Assembly: GCA_036399695.1 (NCBI GenBank)
Contig: DASWMP010000306.1
Coordinates: 1 to 10,761 of the forward strand
Origin: DASVEE01 sp036399695
Lineage (GTDB): Bacteria; Acidobacteriota; Thermoanaerobaculia; Gp7-AA8
DNA: 10,761 nucleotides
Reading direction: 5' to 3'
The notes beneath the pieces were generated by a model that was not told the DNA's origin, did no database searches, and saw only the letters and a program-made list of their open reading frames with translations. Positions 1-6,634 of this stretch are shown here, piece by piece (within the stretch, counting starts at the first letter, position 1; every line of letters starts with the position of its first letter). Position numbers and translations under genes: made by a program.

Positions 1-8
1 CAAACGCC

Positions 9-23
9 GCGGGCCGTGCCCGC
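9..23 (-). terminator. possible weak terminator hairpin after the phosphatase-like gene
   Basis: Arms GCGGGC (9-14) and GCCCGC (18-23) form a 6-bp stem around a 3-base loop. Read on the minus strand the hairpin lies about 30 bases beyond the stop codon of the leftmost gene and is followed by GGCGTTTG, so only three T residues are available. Its position suits a terminator but the T-tract is poor. It could be a chance hairpin in GC-rich DNA. The rest of 1-53 shows nothing else recognisable. Confidence 0.25.
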
Positions 24-53
24 CCGCCGGAGGCCCCCCGGTCGTCCCCGTCG

Positions 54-1760
54 TCATCCCCCGCGGCGCACCATGACCCGTGTTGCCTCGTAGGTCTGGA
101 TCGCGCTGAGGGAGTTGCGGCGGAGGAAGTCTTCGGTGAAGACGTCCGTCAGGACCGCGCCGTCCATGTCGCGGCCTACCGGCAGGCCGGCGGCGAAGAG
201 GACCGTTGGGACCACGTCCGTCACGCGGGCGGCGGCGGGGTTGGGCTTGTGCGTGGCGCCGGGGCCGGTGACGAGCACGAACCCGTCATCGGCGCCGGGG
301 TCGTCCTGATCCAGGCGTTCGATCACGATGCGCCAGGCGCTGGCCTGCACTTCCGGCGGCGTCACCGCCGAGGGGGAACAGATCACGATCAGGTGGTTCG
401 GGTGCGTGCGGGCCAGCGTGGCCAGCTCGCGATCGAGCTGCTGCACGTAAGAGCGGAGCGCGTCGCCGCGGCCACTCGTCCGTTCCGGCAGCTCGTTGAG
501 GAAGATGTGCATCGCCCGCTGCGCTTCCGAGAAGCCTTCCAGCGCGACCACAGACAGCGCGAAGCTGCCGTCGATGTTCGCCAGTGCCGCGCGGTCGGCG
601 GCGAGGCCTTCGAGAATGCGCAGGCGTGCGCTGCCGGTGGCGCTGAAGCGGCGGGCGGCATCGGCTGGTACGTGCGCAGCGGCGGACGACGCGCGCAGGG
701 TCTCGTCTGTGATCACGCGCGACGCGCCTCGTGCTGCCGACTGCGGCCAGCCGACGACCGACGCCCGCAGGCCGACGCGTTCGAAGAGCGACCAGAGCGG
801 GAGCGAATTGCCGGCGGGAAGCGGTGCGGAGATCCGTTCGACCGGTGGGATCAGGCCCCACGCGCGGAAGCCGACGCCATTCGGCACCAGCAGGAACGGA
901 TCGGCGCGGTTCAGCGGCGTGCGATACGAGAAGCGTCCCGTGACGCCGTGGCGGTAGGGAAGCTTGCCGGTGGCCAGCGAGGCCCAGAGCGCTTTCGGGC
1001 TCGTCGTGGCGAACGGTTCGAGGCGGGTGAAAAACTCCCGCTCCGTCGTCTGCTCGAAGAACGGCACGGTCCCTTCGCCGCGCATCTGCACGATCCAGTC
1101 GAACGGCAGGTTGCGGATGGCCACCACGATCACCGGGCGGTGTCCGGCCAGCGTGCCGATGTTCGCCACGACCACGCTGCGGGTGTCGGTGCGGTAGCTC
1201 TCGCGCCGTTGATAGAGGAACACCGAGGAGATCGCGATCAGCACGAAGCCGGTGACGAAGACGAAGCGCGAACGGCGGCGGCCGGCGTTGCGTTCCACGA
1301 GCCAGAGCAGCAGCAGCACGAACGCCGTGACCGTGATGATGTTCGTCGCCTTCGACAGGATGCGCACCGCGCCGACCGGCAGGTAGATGCGCAGGAACTC
1401 CAGGTGCGTCCAGTAGATGAAGGAGGAGATGAACGCGGCGAACACCACGAACCCGAAGCCGTGCGCCCGATAGTCTCCGGCGCCCGTGCCGTCACCGCCC
1501 CCGGTTTCCGCGTGACGGACAGGATTGTCCGTCCTCCACTGCACCGCGCGGCCGAACAGCCGCACGCGCAAAGCGCGCAGTCCCCAGAGGATCGACCCGA
1601 ACAGGAAGCCGCACGTGACGCCGTAGATCACCGTCACCAGAGCCAGCCGCGCGGCGGTGATGTCCACCTGCGGATTCAGGAAATACAGCAGGTGGGCCAT
1701 GTAGTGGCCGAAGATCGCCCCCGCCAGGACGCGCTTGAGATAGGCCCACCGGATCAGCAT
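54..1760 (-). CDS. membrane-anchored alkaline-phosphatase-superfamily (type I phosphodiesterase-like) protein, probably catalytically degenerate
   Basis: 568 residues. Hydrophobic helices lie at about 9-28, 38-60, 101-118, 139-155 and 166-183. The Arg-rich loop at 62-80 predicts a cytoplasmic N-terminus and puts residues ~205-568 in the periplasm. That domain follows the phosphodiesterase/phosphopentomutase pattern: a PVIVVAI strand (209-215), TTSPKALWASLATGKLPYRHGV (252-273, broken here for reading: TTSPK, then LWASLATGK, then YRHGV) with Ser254 at the nucleophile position, SVVGWP (334-339), and a closing GPGATHK ... DVVPTVL ... DMDG segment. Family metal ligands look lost. The usual GxDGADW reads AIRNLPFDW (214-222), and the usual DHG is replaced in VICSPSAV (459-466). 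A non-catalytic or altered role is therefore inferred, substrate unknown. The loop between helices 2 and 3 (residues 74-84) is encoded by a palindromic repeat. The start is ATG at 1760 without a Shine-Dalgarno, behind a TAGAAT box. Confidence 0.8.
   Translation of the reverse strand: MLIRWAYLKRVLAGAIFGHYMAHLLYFLNPQVDITAARLALVTVIYGVTCGFLFGSILWGLRALRVRLFGRAVQWRTDNPVRHAETGGGDGTGAGDYRAHGFGFVVFAAFISSFIYWTHLEFLRIYLPVGAVRILSKATNIITVTAFVLLLLWLVERNAGRRRSRFVFVTGFVLIAISSVFLYQRRESYRTDTRSVVVANIGTLAGHRPVIVVAIRNLPFDWIVQMRGEGTVPFFEQTTEREFFTRLEPFATTSPKALWASLATGKLPYRHGVTGRFSYRTPLNRADPFLLVPNGVGFRAWGLIPPVERISAPLPAGNSLPLWSLFERVGLRASVVGWPQSAARGASRVITDETLRASSAAAHVPADAARRFSATGSARLRILEGLAADRAALANIDGSFALSVVALEGFSEAQRAMHIFLNELPERTSGRGDALRSYVQQLDRELATLARTHPNHLIVICSPSAVTPPEVQASAWRIVIERLDQDDPGADDGFVLVTGPGATHKPNPAAARVTDVVPTVLFAAGLPVGRDMDGAVLTDVFTEDFLRRNSLSAIQTYEATRVMVRRGG
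1510..1539 (-). repeat. REP-like palindromic repeat, family 1, copy A (inside a gene)
   Basis: The core is an 8-bp stem, GACGGACA and TGTCCGTC, around the loop GGAT. It has asymmetric flanks: GCGT on the left and CTCCAC on the right. All 30 bases are identical to the copy at 7750-7779. In the minus-strand gene it is read in frame as QWRTDNPVRHA, in the cytoplasmic loop between membrane helices 2 and 3. The adjoining Gly-rich stretch (residues 87-95) also looks like linker. Confidence 0.85.
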
Positions 1761-1761
1761 C

Positions 1762-1771
1762 GAAGGGGGGG
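1762..1771 (+). promoter_or_regulatory. Shine-Dalgarno of the methyltransferase gene
   Basis: GAAGGGGGGG ends six bases before the ATG at 1778 and supports that start. It sits wholly inside the 17-bp gap between the two divergent start codons. The promoter of this operon must therefore lie inside the coding region of the opposite gene; I cannot identify it with confidence. Confidence 0.6.
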
Positions 1772-1772
1772 C

Positions 1773-1778
1773 ATTCTA
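1773..1778 (-). promoter_or_regulatory. -10 box TAGAAT of the leftmost gene, overlapping the divergent start codon
   Basis: On the minus strand TAGAAT (five of six matches to TATAAT) is followed by 12 bases and then the ATG at 1760. Transcription would begin about five bases before the start codon, giving a nearly leaderless message, which fits the missing Shine-Dalgarno. Its first base pairs with the A of the methyltransferase ATG at 1778. No good -35 is visible. The same TAGAAT, C-rich spacer, ATG layout occurs at 7801-7820. Confidence 0.5.
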
Positions 1779-4700
1779 TGCTGACCGCGTCCGCCGTCCG
1801 CTCCTGCCGTGGCGCTCACGACCTCCTCCGCCTCCTCGGCTACCCGGTCACACCCGTCGCCGTCGACGCCGCCGAATGGCGCCGCGGCGGCGTCACGATC
1901 GGCTGGAACGGGGAAGGGCACCTCGAGCTGGCCACCCGACTCGAGCACTTCGACCTCTTCGTGCTGCACGGCAACGTCGCCGAAAACAGCGTCGCCGAGT
2001 TCCTCCGCAGCTACCGGCGCTACAACGTGCTGACAAAGTCCGCCGTCGTGGTGGAGCGTGATTCCGGAAATCCGCAATCGTCCCATCACACGGCCATCTA
2101 CGACCTCTCCGCCGATGCGCGCCTGCGCAGGCTGGACGTCGATCTGGCCGCCCCCTCGCCGCACGCGCTCGACCGCCTCAATCTCCTCGTGCACGGCGAG
2201 GAGGAAGCACTGCCGCGCATCTTCGACCGCGCTCTCGATCGCGAAAGCGTCACCCGCCAGTTCTTCCTCCGCTTTCGCGATGCCGTCCGCGAGGTAGCCG
2301 TGGCGTTGCGGCAAGCCTGCCCCGGGGAGACGGCCGAGGCCATCGACGGCGAAGCGTTGCTGCTGCTCTCACGGCTCCTCTTCCTCTCGTTCGTGCAGGA
2401 GAAAGGCTGGCTGGCCGAGGAGCGGCGCTTCCTCGTCGACCGGCTGGAGCGCGCCATGGCGCAGCAGCGGGAGTTCTTCTCGTCCGTGCTGCTGCCGCTC
2501 TTCTTCGGCTGCCTGAACACGCCCCGCTCGGAGCGCACGCCGGCGGCGCGCAAGCTCGGGCGCGTGCCGTACCTCAACGGCGGTCTCTTCGAACCGTCGC
2601 CGTTCGAGCGCCGCCAGGCGGAGCTGCACCTGCCGAACGAGCTGCTGCAGCACGTGCTCGAAGACGTCTTCGAGAAGTTCGACTTCCGCATCGAAGAGAG
2701 CGACGCCGCCGGCACGCACGTCGACCCGGAGATGCTCGGCCGCGTCTTCGAGTCGCTCATGGCGGCCGACGAGCGTGCCGCGAGCGGCAGCTTCTACACG
2801 CCGAAGGAGATCGTCGATACGCTGACGACGCGAGCCATCGAGCACTGGCTCGGCGACGGCGATCTCGCCCGCCTCGAGAGCATCACGATCCTCGATCCGG
2901 CCTGCGGTTCCGGCGCGTTCCTCCTCTCCGCCCTCGGCGTCATCGAACGGCTCTACCGCAAGCTGGCCGGCGGCCAGGTGCCGCGCAATCTGCGCCAGCG
3001 CATCGTCGAGCGCTCGCTCTTCGGTGTGGACCTGAAGCCGGAGGCGGTGCGCCTCTGCGAGCTGCGCCTCTGGCTGGCCATCGTCTCCGGCAGCGAGGAG
3101 ACAATCGAGACCGTGCCGCCGCTCCCGAACCTCGACCGCAACATCCTTCAGGGCAATTCGCTCCTCAGCCCGACCGACTTCCTCGGCGACGGCCGCGCCG
3201 ACGTGTACCGCGACTGGATGATGGCCATCCGCGCGCAGCGCGACCTCGTCGAGCGCTACCGCCGCGCGCCGCAGTCCGAACGCCCCGCGCTGAACCGGCT
3301 CCTGCGCACGAACGATCAGCGCCTCGCCTCGGACATGCTGGCCAAGACCATCGACGCGGCCGAAGACGAGCTGCAGCAGCTCGCCACACCGCAGCGCGAC
3401 CTCTTCGGCCGCGCGCGTCCGGCGGACCTGGACCGCTGCCGCGAGTTGCAGCAGTACATTGCGGCGCAGGAATCGCTCCTCGAGCGGGTCGAGGAGGGAG
3501 CGCTCGACTTCTTCTCCTTCGACGTCCACTTTGCGCCGGTCGTGGCCGCCGGCGGCTTCGACGTCGTGGCCGGCAATCCGCCGTGGGTCCGCAACAGCCG
3601 CATCGACCCGCGCGCGAAGCGGATGCTCGCCGACCGCTACGCGCTCTTCCGCGCGCCGCGCGGCGAGACGGCCTTCCACCAGCCCGACCTGTCCGTTGCC
3701 TTCTTCGAGCGCTCGCTGCAGCTCGTGCATCCCGAGGGAGTCGTGGCCATGCTCGTGCCGTCGAAGATCGCCAACGCCGCCTACGCCGCACCGCTCCGGC
3801 GCGCGCTGGCCAGGCGCAACATCGTCAGTGTCGACGACTGGAGCGGCGATCCGCGGCGCTGGTTCGAGGCCGATACGTTCCCGATGGGCATCGTGGCCGG
3901 CGCCGGACGGCCCGACGGCTTGCCGTTCGTGACGGCTGGCGGCGAAACGTTCCGCGCGTCCATCACGACCAACGACGAGTGGATGCTCGCACCGCCCGGC
4001 GTCGCGGCGATTCTCCGCCGGTTGCAGGCGGCGCATCCGCCGCTGGAGATCGCGCTCGGGCGGCGGCCCGTCATGGGAGTGAAAACGGGTGACAACCAGA
4101 CGTTCTTCGTCGACGAGGCGCGCGTCGAGCAGGGCTGCCTGATCACGACGGAGCGCCTCTCGATTCCGCTGGCGGCACTGAGCCGCTGCGTGCGCGGACG
4201 CGACGTCCGCCGCTGGCGTGTCGCCGATTCGCGCTGGATGCTCTGGCCGCCGCGGGACGGCTGGGGCGAGCCGCCGGAGTGGCTGCTGGCGTTCGCGAAG
4301 AAGCGCGGCGTCGAGCCTTCGGCGCTGCAGCTCGCGTTCGTGCGGCCCGAGCACGTCGGTATCAAGGTAGCGTGGAAAGACCTCGCCCGCGGCATGTCCG
4401 CGGCCGTGATCCCGGACGTGGTCGACATCCGCGGCCAGGCCGTACCGCTGGTGCCGAATCAGACGCTCTACTCGCTCGACTGCGCGTCCATGGACGAGGC
4501 CTACGTGCTCTCGGCGCTGCTCAACTCCACCGTTGCGGACGCGCTGCTGCTCTGCACGGCCGAGCGGGCCAAGGATGCGCACTACCGCTACTTCGGGCGC
4601 ACCGTGGCCCGCCTGCCGTTTCCGATCGCCGATGCTCCGGCCCGCGGTCAGCTTGCACGGCTGGCCCGGCGCGCGCACCTCGGCACGGCCGTCGACGTCG

Positions 4701-4798
4701 ATCCGGCCGTCGCCGCGCTGTACGGCGTCAGCGACGCGGAGCTCCGGCTCCTGCGCGCTTTCGTGGCCACGCGTCTGGAGGAGAAGCATGCTCGCTGA
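1778..4798 (+). CDS. Eco57I/TaqI-type adenine-N6 DNA methyltransferase with its own target-recognition region
   Basis: 1006 residues. It is predicted to transfer a methyl group from S-adenosylmethionine to adenine N6 in DNA. Residues 1-150 form an unassigned N-terminal domain (HFDLFVLHGN, 57-66; LRRLDVDLAAPSPHALDRLNLL region, 116-137). A helical section follows (155-330; LLLLSRLLFLSFVQEKGWL at 194-212). The catalytic domain then shows GSFYTPKEIVD (337-347), SAM-binding motif I DPACGSGA (373-380), FGVDLKPEAV (415-424) and catalytic NPPW (600-603). The C-terminal part resembles TaqI_C specificity domains: VMGVKTGDNQTFFVD (765-779), VRGRDVRRW (805-813) and LYSLD ... AYVLSALLNST (897-917). I find no PD-(D/E)XK, HNH or PLD nuclease motif, unlike typical type IIG enzymes of this size. 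The gene overlaps the downstream SNF2 gene by 11 bp, implying coupled translation and joint function. The pairing resembles drmMI/drmD of class 1 DISARM, but that assignment is not supported by the rest of the locus. Confidence 0.9.
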   Translation: MLTASAVRSCRGAHDLLRLLGYPVTPVAVDAAEWRRGGVTIGWNGEGHLELATRLEHFDLFVLHGNVAENSVAEFLRSYRRYNVLTKSAVVVERDSGNPQSSHHTAIYDLSADARLRRLDVDLAAPSPHALDRLNLLVHGEEEALPRIFDRALDRESVTRQFFLRFRDAVREVAVALRQACPGETAEAIDGEALLLLSRLLFLSFVQEKGWLAEERRFLVDRLERAMAQQREFFSSVLLPLFFGCLNTPRSERTPAARKLGRVPYLNGGLFEPSPFERRQAELHLPNELLQHVLEDVFEKFDFRIEESDAAGTHVDPEMLGRVFESLMAADERAASGSFYTPKEIVDTLTTRAIEHWLGDGDLARLESITILDPACGSGAFLLSALGVIERLYRKLAGGQVPRNLRQRIVERSLFGVDLKPEAVRLCELRLWLAIVSGSEETIETVPPLPNLDRNILQGNSLLSPTDFLGDGRADVYRDWMMAIRAQRDLVERYRRAPQSERPALNRLLRTNDQRLASDMLAKTIDAAEDELQQLATPQRDLFGRARPADLDRCRELQQYIAAQESLLERVEEGALDFFSFDVHFAPVVAAGGFDVVAGNPPWVRNSRIDPRAKRMLADRYALFRAPRGETAFHQPDLSVAFFERSLQLVHPEGVVAMLVPSKIANAAYAAPLRRALARRNIVSVDDWSGDPRRWFEADTFPMGIVAGAGRPDGLPFVTAGGETFRASITTNDEWMLAPPGVAAILRRLQAAHPPLEIALGRRPVMGVKTGDNQTFFVDEARVEQGCLITTERLSIPLAALSRCVRGRDVRRWRVADSRWMLWPPRDGWGEPPEWLLAFAKKRGVEPSALQLAFVRPEHVGIKVAWKDLARGMSAAVIPDVVDIRGQAVPLVPNQTLYSLDCASMDEAYVLSALLNSTVADALLLCTAERAKDAHYRYFGRTVARLPFPIADAPARGQLARLARRAHLGTAVDVDPAVAALYGVSDAELRLLRAFVATRLEEKHAR
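4777..4786 (+). promoter_or_regulatory. Shine-Dalgarno of the SNF2 gene inside the methyltransferase 3' end
   Basis: GGAGGAGAAG lies directly before the ATG at 4788, with GGAGG six bases away. It fixes the start of the translocase gene and rejects a longer open frame reaching back to 4533 inside the methyltransferase gene. Confidence 0.75.
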
Positions 4799-6440
4799 TC
4801 ACCAGCTCGCCGCCGTGGCCCGTCTGCGCGAGCTCCTGGCCAAGCGCCGCGGCGCCCTGCTCGCGGACGACGTCGGCCTCGGCAAGTCGTTCATCGCCGC
4901 GGCGCTCGCGGCGGAGGTGTGCGGGCGCGGCGGCGAGGTGGATCTCGTCGTGCCGGTGGCGCTGGTGGAACAGTGGCGCGAGACGCTGCAGCGTTTCGGC
5001 GTCACCGCGAACGTGCTGACGCACGACGCGCTGGCCGGCGCACCGTTCGTCCCGCTGCCGCGCGACCGCCTCGTCATCGCCGACGAAGCGCACGCCTTCC
5101 GCAACCCGCGCACGCGGCGGTATGCGGCACTGGCGAGGCGCAGCGTCGGGGCGCAACTGCTGCTCGTCACGGCCACGCCCGTCTGCAACGGCATCGACGA
5201 TCTGGAAGCGCTGGTGCGGCTCATCGCACGGGACGACCTGCTCGCCGATGCGGGGGTGCCGTCGATCGATGCGGCGTTCGCGGCGCGCGACCGGGAGCAG
5301 CTCGCGCGCATCGTGGCCGTGCTGGTGATCCGCCGCCAGCGCGACGTGTTGCCGGACGCCCTGCGCTTCGGTGCGCTGGAACGGCGCGTCGTGCGCCATC
5401 CGCTGCCGGAGGCGGGGCGGCTCATCGACACGTTGCGCTTTCCCCTGGTCGGCGAGCATGCGATTCTCCGCCGCTTCCTCTGGCGCCGGCTGGAGTCGAG
5501 CGAAGTGGCGCTGCTCGAATCGCTGCGGCGGCAGCGGCGGTTCTACGAGCGGGTGCTCGCCTCGGGCAGGGCCATGTCGAAGCGCGATTACCGGCGGGCG
5601 TTCGGTCACGACGACAGCGACGTCTTCCAGCAGGTGCTGTTCTGGGACCTGTTCGCGCCGCCGGCAACGTGCGATGCCGAGGAGATCGGCGCCGAGGTGG
5701 CGCGCCTCGATGCGCTGGCCGGGGCGATCCGCGCGACGCCGCCGGTGAAACGGGAGCTGCTGCTCGCGGTGCTGCGCGACGTGCGCGAGCCGGCGCTGAT
5801 CTTCACCGGCTCGGTGGCCACGGCGCGGGAGCTGCGCGAGGTGCTTGGCTGTGGGCTGATCACGGCCAGCGAACGTTCGCGCGAGGCGGTGTTGCGGGCG
5901 TTCCGGGAGGGGAAGCTGGATGTGGTGGTCTCCACGGACCTCGCGGCCGAGGGGCTGAACCTCCAGCGGGCGGGAGTCGTCGTGCATTACGACATCCCCT
6001 GGAATCCGGTGAAGCTGCAGCAGCGGAACGGTAGGGCGCACCGCATCGGGCAGACGCGGGAGGCGGTTCGGGCGGTCTATTTTCTGCCGGAGCGGGATGA
6101 GACGCGGATCATCCGCACGATGGCCTCGAAGGACCGCGTGCGGCGGCGGGTGCTGGTGGCCGAGGCGACAGGGGACCGGACAGACAGGAGTGTCTGTCCC
6201 ACATCAGGACAACGCAATGTGGGACCGACACCCCTGTCTGTCCACTCCGCGCGCACGCTGCGGCCGCGGCTCACCCGGGAGGCGGCGGCCGTGCGCTTCC
6301 TGGAAGCGGCGCGCGGGTTTGTACTGCCGGCGGCCCTGGAGCGCCGGCACAAGGCCGGGGTGGAACTGCTGCTGACGGAGATGGCAGGGGAGTATCTCGA
6401 TCAGCGGAGGGTGGATGATCTGCTGGCGGTGCTGGAGTGA
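4788..6440 (+). CDS. compact SNF2-family DNA translocase/helicase partnered with the methyltransferase
   Basis: 550 residues, small for a DNA-acting SNF2 protein. All core superfamily 2 motifs are present: Walker A ADDVGLGKS (26-34), Ia LVVPVALVEQW (53-63), DEAH (99-102), TATP (128-131), ALIFTGS (336-342), STDLAAEGLNLQRA (382-395) and arginine-finger motif VI QQRNGRAHRIGQ (411-422). ATP-driven translocation on duplex DNA is expected, probably without strand separation. No accessory domain precedes the ATPase (Walker A begins at residue 26) and no nuclease domain is fused. The C-terminal tail (about 450-550) carries a 23-residue insertion (464-486) encoded by a nested palindromic repeat pair. 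The gene starts within the last codons of the methyltransferase gene and is the last gene of the operon. By analogy with class 1 DISARM DrmD and type I/ISP restriction motors, it may patrol or remodel DNA lacking the partner's methyl mark; this is inference. Confidence 0.9.
   Translation: MLADHQLAAVARLRELLAKRRGALLADDVGLGKSFIAAALAAEVCGRGGEVDLVVPVALVEQWRETLQRFGVTANVLTHDALAGAPFVPLPRDRLVIADEAHAFRNPRTRRYAALARRSVGAQLLLVTATPVCNGIDDLEALVRLIARDDLLADAGVPSIDAAFAARDREQLARIVAVLVIRRQRDVLPDALRFGALERRVVRHPLPEAGRLIDTLRFPLVGEHAILRRFLWRRLESSEVALLESLRRQRRFYERVLASGRAMSKRDYRRAFGHDDSDVFQQVLFWDLFAPPATCDAEEIGAEVARLDALAGAIRATPPVKRELLLAVLRDVREPALIFTGSVATARELREVLGCGLITASERSREAVLRAFREGKLDVVVSTDLAAEGLNLQRAGVVVHYDIPWNPVKLQQRNGRAHRIGQTREAVRAVYFLPERDETRIIRTMASKDRVRRRVLVAEATGDRTDRSVCPTSGQRNVGPTPLSVHSARTLRPRLTREAAAVRFLEAARGFVLPAALERRHKAGVELLLTEMAGEYLDQRRVDDLLAVLE
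6178..6243. repeat. REP-like palindromic repeats, family 2: inverted pair inside the SNF2 gene
   Basis: The left copy (6178-6204) begins with a perfect 9-bp stem, GGACAGACA and TGTCTGTCC, around the loop GGAG, and ends CACAT. The right copy (6217-6243) is its inverted partner with two mismatches across 27 positions. The two are separated by 12 bases (6205-6216). The pair can fold as two small hairpins or one long hairpin. It is read in frame in the SNF2 gene as residues 464-486, rich in Arg, Ser, Thr and Pro, which looks like linker sequence. It shares core architecture with family 1, with a compensating stem change. Confidence 0.85.
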
Positions 6441-6448
6441 ACGACAGG

Positions 6449-6634
6449 CACCGCAAAACGCGGTGCGATCACCGCAAAACGCGGTGTGATCACCGCAAAA
6501 CGCGGTGTGATCACCGCAAAACCGCGGTGTGATCACCGGAAAACGCGGTGCGATCACCGGAAAACGTGGTGCGATCACCGGAAAACGCGGTGCGATCACC
6601 GGAAAACGCGGTGCGATCACCGCAAAAACGCCGT
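6449..6634. repeat. tandem array of nine 21-bp hairpin units with phased GATC linkers
   Basis: Unit starts are 6449, 6470, 6491, 6512, 6534, 6555, 6576, 6597 and 6618: a 21-bp period with one 22-bp step where unit 4 carries an extra C. Units 1-3 are CACCGCAAAACGCGGTG, a perfect 6-bp stem with loop AAAAC. Units 5, 7 and 8 have CACCGG in the left arm; unit 6 also has GTGGTG in the right arm, which keeps a G-U wobble in RNA. Unit 9 is degenerate and runs into the 3' end of the opposite gene. Four-base linkers are CGAT or TGAT, giving a GATC at every junction. The array occupies almost all of the 193 bases between the convergent SNF2 and glycosidase genes. It could be a protein-binding array, a curved-DNA element or a two-way transcription barrier; there is no T-tract typical of an intrinsic terminator. 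Confidence 0.95.

Noticed and set aside
249..1784. 511-codon open frame on the plus strand opposite the phosphatase-like gene
   Set aside because: Composition is low-complexity Arg/Ala/Glu/Asp-rich with no domain. It mirrors the real gene, whose minus-strand product has clear helices and superfamily motifs.
4533..4787. 85-residue N-terminal extension of the SNF2 protein
   Set aside because: It would overlap the methyltransferase coding region in another frame. A strong Shine-Dalgarno at 4777-4786 and the ATPase core starting right after Met at 4788 favour the short form.
2369..4789. 806-codon open frame on the minus strand opposite the methyltransferase
   Set aside because: A typical antisense shadow in GC-rich DNA. 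The plus-strand frame has all methyltransferase motifs; the antisense product is Arg/Glu/His-rich without recognisable features.
1778..6440. complete DISARM or BREX system
   Set aside because: Only methyltransferase and SNF2 components are present. There is no drmA/drmB/drmC, pglZ, brxC or nuclease gene, and both flanks are occupied by unrelated genes.
6449..6634. CRISPR array
   Set aside because: Repeated units are 17 bases with 4-base constant linkers, not variable spacers, and no cas genes are near.
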